Origin: Alphaproteobacteria bacterium
Lineage (GTDB): Bacteria; Pseudomonadota; Alphaproteobacteria; Paracaedibacterales; JAKBAR01
DNA: 6,286 bases
Assembly: GCA_019745755.1 (NCBI GenBank)
Contig: JAIESS010000080.1
Location: 1-6,286, forward strand
Direction: 5' to 3'
Both the position numbers and the translations under genes were made by a program. Shown in pieces: positions 5,668 through 6,286 of the stretch (position 1 is its first letter; the number at the start of each line of letters is the position of its first letter). Under the pieces are notes generated by a model that saw only the letters and a program-made list of their open reading frames with translations, was not told where the DNA came from and searched no databases.

Positions 5668-6286
5668 TTAGATACTCGTAAGCTTCTCAAGCATTTCAGC
5701 GGCATTTTTTACCACCTGACCCGACATATTAAACCAAATCTGTGTTTGCAGCATTCTGGTCATTTCTTCCGTAAAGTTAACCGCTGTTTGTGACCCCAAC
5801 TGACTTTCCATTTGAGCCCTAATCTCGTCTTGCGAATTATACTTAAGCGTTACGGAATCCATTTTATATGCGTTTGCCGCAATAATCGTGGATGAAAAAC
5901 TCAAAATAGTTTGAAGACGTTTTGGAACGTTTGGCGTGTCATTGGGTAGAATATTCTGATTAAAAAATTGCGACATTTCTGTGGCATTTGTTCCATCACT
6001 TACCTCTATCGCCTTTGTTGGAAGCGGATCAACTTTGCTCAAGGTAGCTCTACTTAAGTAAGCATGATCATTCACGACGCCTCGTCTTACGGCAAGATTC
6101 TGCGAAATTCCCACCTGTGAGCTACCATCCTTGGACACTTGCGAGCCTGTCGTAAACAGATTATTCCAGCCAAAATAGGTGCCAATATTCAATCCTGTTG
6201 TGGTCTCGGCTGCTTCTGGGTCGGACAATGAAACAAAAGCAATTCCATAGTTCACATTGTTTGTCGGATCATTATTATTGATCTCG
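5668..6286 (-). CDS. flgK: Flagellar hook-associated protein FlgK (HAP1), C-terminal part (5' end outside window)
   Basis: FlgK is the first hook-filament junction protein, exported by the flagellar type III system. The frame is open to the right edge, giving 205 visible residues. An internal GTG at 6255 is not the real start, because coding sequence with the same character continues upstream of it. Recognisable parts are FGWNNLFTTG, which corresponds to the LGLNxFF-type motif before the C-terminal region of FlgK, then NLAVRRGVVNDHAYLSRATLS, and the conserved C-terminal D0 helix segment AVNFTEEMTRMLQTQIWFNMSGQVVKNAAEMLEKLTSI, split here by no gap or frameshift. The segment VNFTEEMTRML matches the VNLDEEMANL-like motif of FlgK, and EMLEKLTSI matches the usual EMLxTLLNI ending. 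It precedes flgL by 18 bp, the standard flgK-flgL order. The missing N-terminal part, probably more than half the protein, lies to the right. Confidence 0.9.
   Translation of the reverse strand, partial: EINNNDPTNNVNYGIAFVSLSDPEAAETTTGLNIGTYFGWNNLFTTGSQVSKDGSSQVGISQNLAVRRGVVNDHAYLSRATLSKVDPLPTKAIEVSDGTNATEMSQFFNQNILPNDTPNVPKRLQTILSFSSTIIAANAYKMDSVTLKYNSQDEIRAQMESQLGSQTAVNFTEEMTRMLQTQIWFNMSGQVVKNAAEMLEKLTSI

Noticed and set aside
1923..6064. The ACTTAAGTA motif at about 1922-1930 recurs near 6053-6061
   Set aside because: The second copy lies within flgK coding sequence, the match is short and AT-rich, and no longer flanking similarity exists; taken as coincidence rather than a dispersed repeat.

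Overview
The window looks like chromosomal DNA of a flagellated bacterium with low to moderate GC, most likely an alphaproteobacterium. That assignment is an inference. It rests on a type A RNase P RNA, an alphaproteobacterial-looking MiaB, and a YcbB-type L,D-transpeptidase with a Gram-negative style signal peptide. I cannot name the genus. I see no insertion sequence, prophage, CRISPR array, tRNA or rRNA.

Layout from left to right. Bases 1-585 (minus) hold the N-terminal 195 codons of the tRNA methylthiotransferase MiaB, which runs off the left edge. Bases 739-1097 (minus) are the RNase P RNA gene rnpB, with its own promoter at about 1104-1133. A GNAT-family acetyltransferase follows at 1201-1818 (plus), divergent from rnpB. 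Bases 1819-2404 contain no confident protein gene. They hold a run of hairpins ending in a textbook rho-independent terminator (about 1919-2065, plus), which is a candidate structured small RNA, and a 22-codon ORF on the minus strand at 2085-2153.

Bases 2405-6286 are one minus-strand cluster, read right to left: flgK (C-terminal part only), flgL, fliW and a YcbB-like L,D-transpeptidase. The first three are closely packed, and the fliW Shine-Dalgarno lies next to the flgL stop. FlgK and FlgL are the junction proteins between hook and filament. FliW is an assembly factor that in other bacteria binds flagellin and antagonises the RNA-binding regulator CsrA. The L,D-transpeptidase makes 3-3 peptidoglycan cross-links in the periplasm. 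It lies 59 bp after fliW with no clear terminator between them, so it may be co-transcribed with the flagellar genes.

Most of the window is ordinary, well-understood gene content. The least explained parts are the hairpin array at 1919-2065, the 22-codon ORF beside it, the GGA-rich leader of fliW, and the flagellar/L,D-transpeptidase gene order. None of these amounts to a demonstrated new system.
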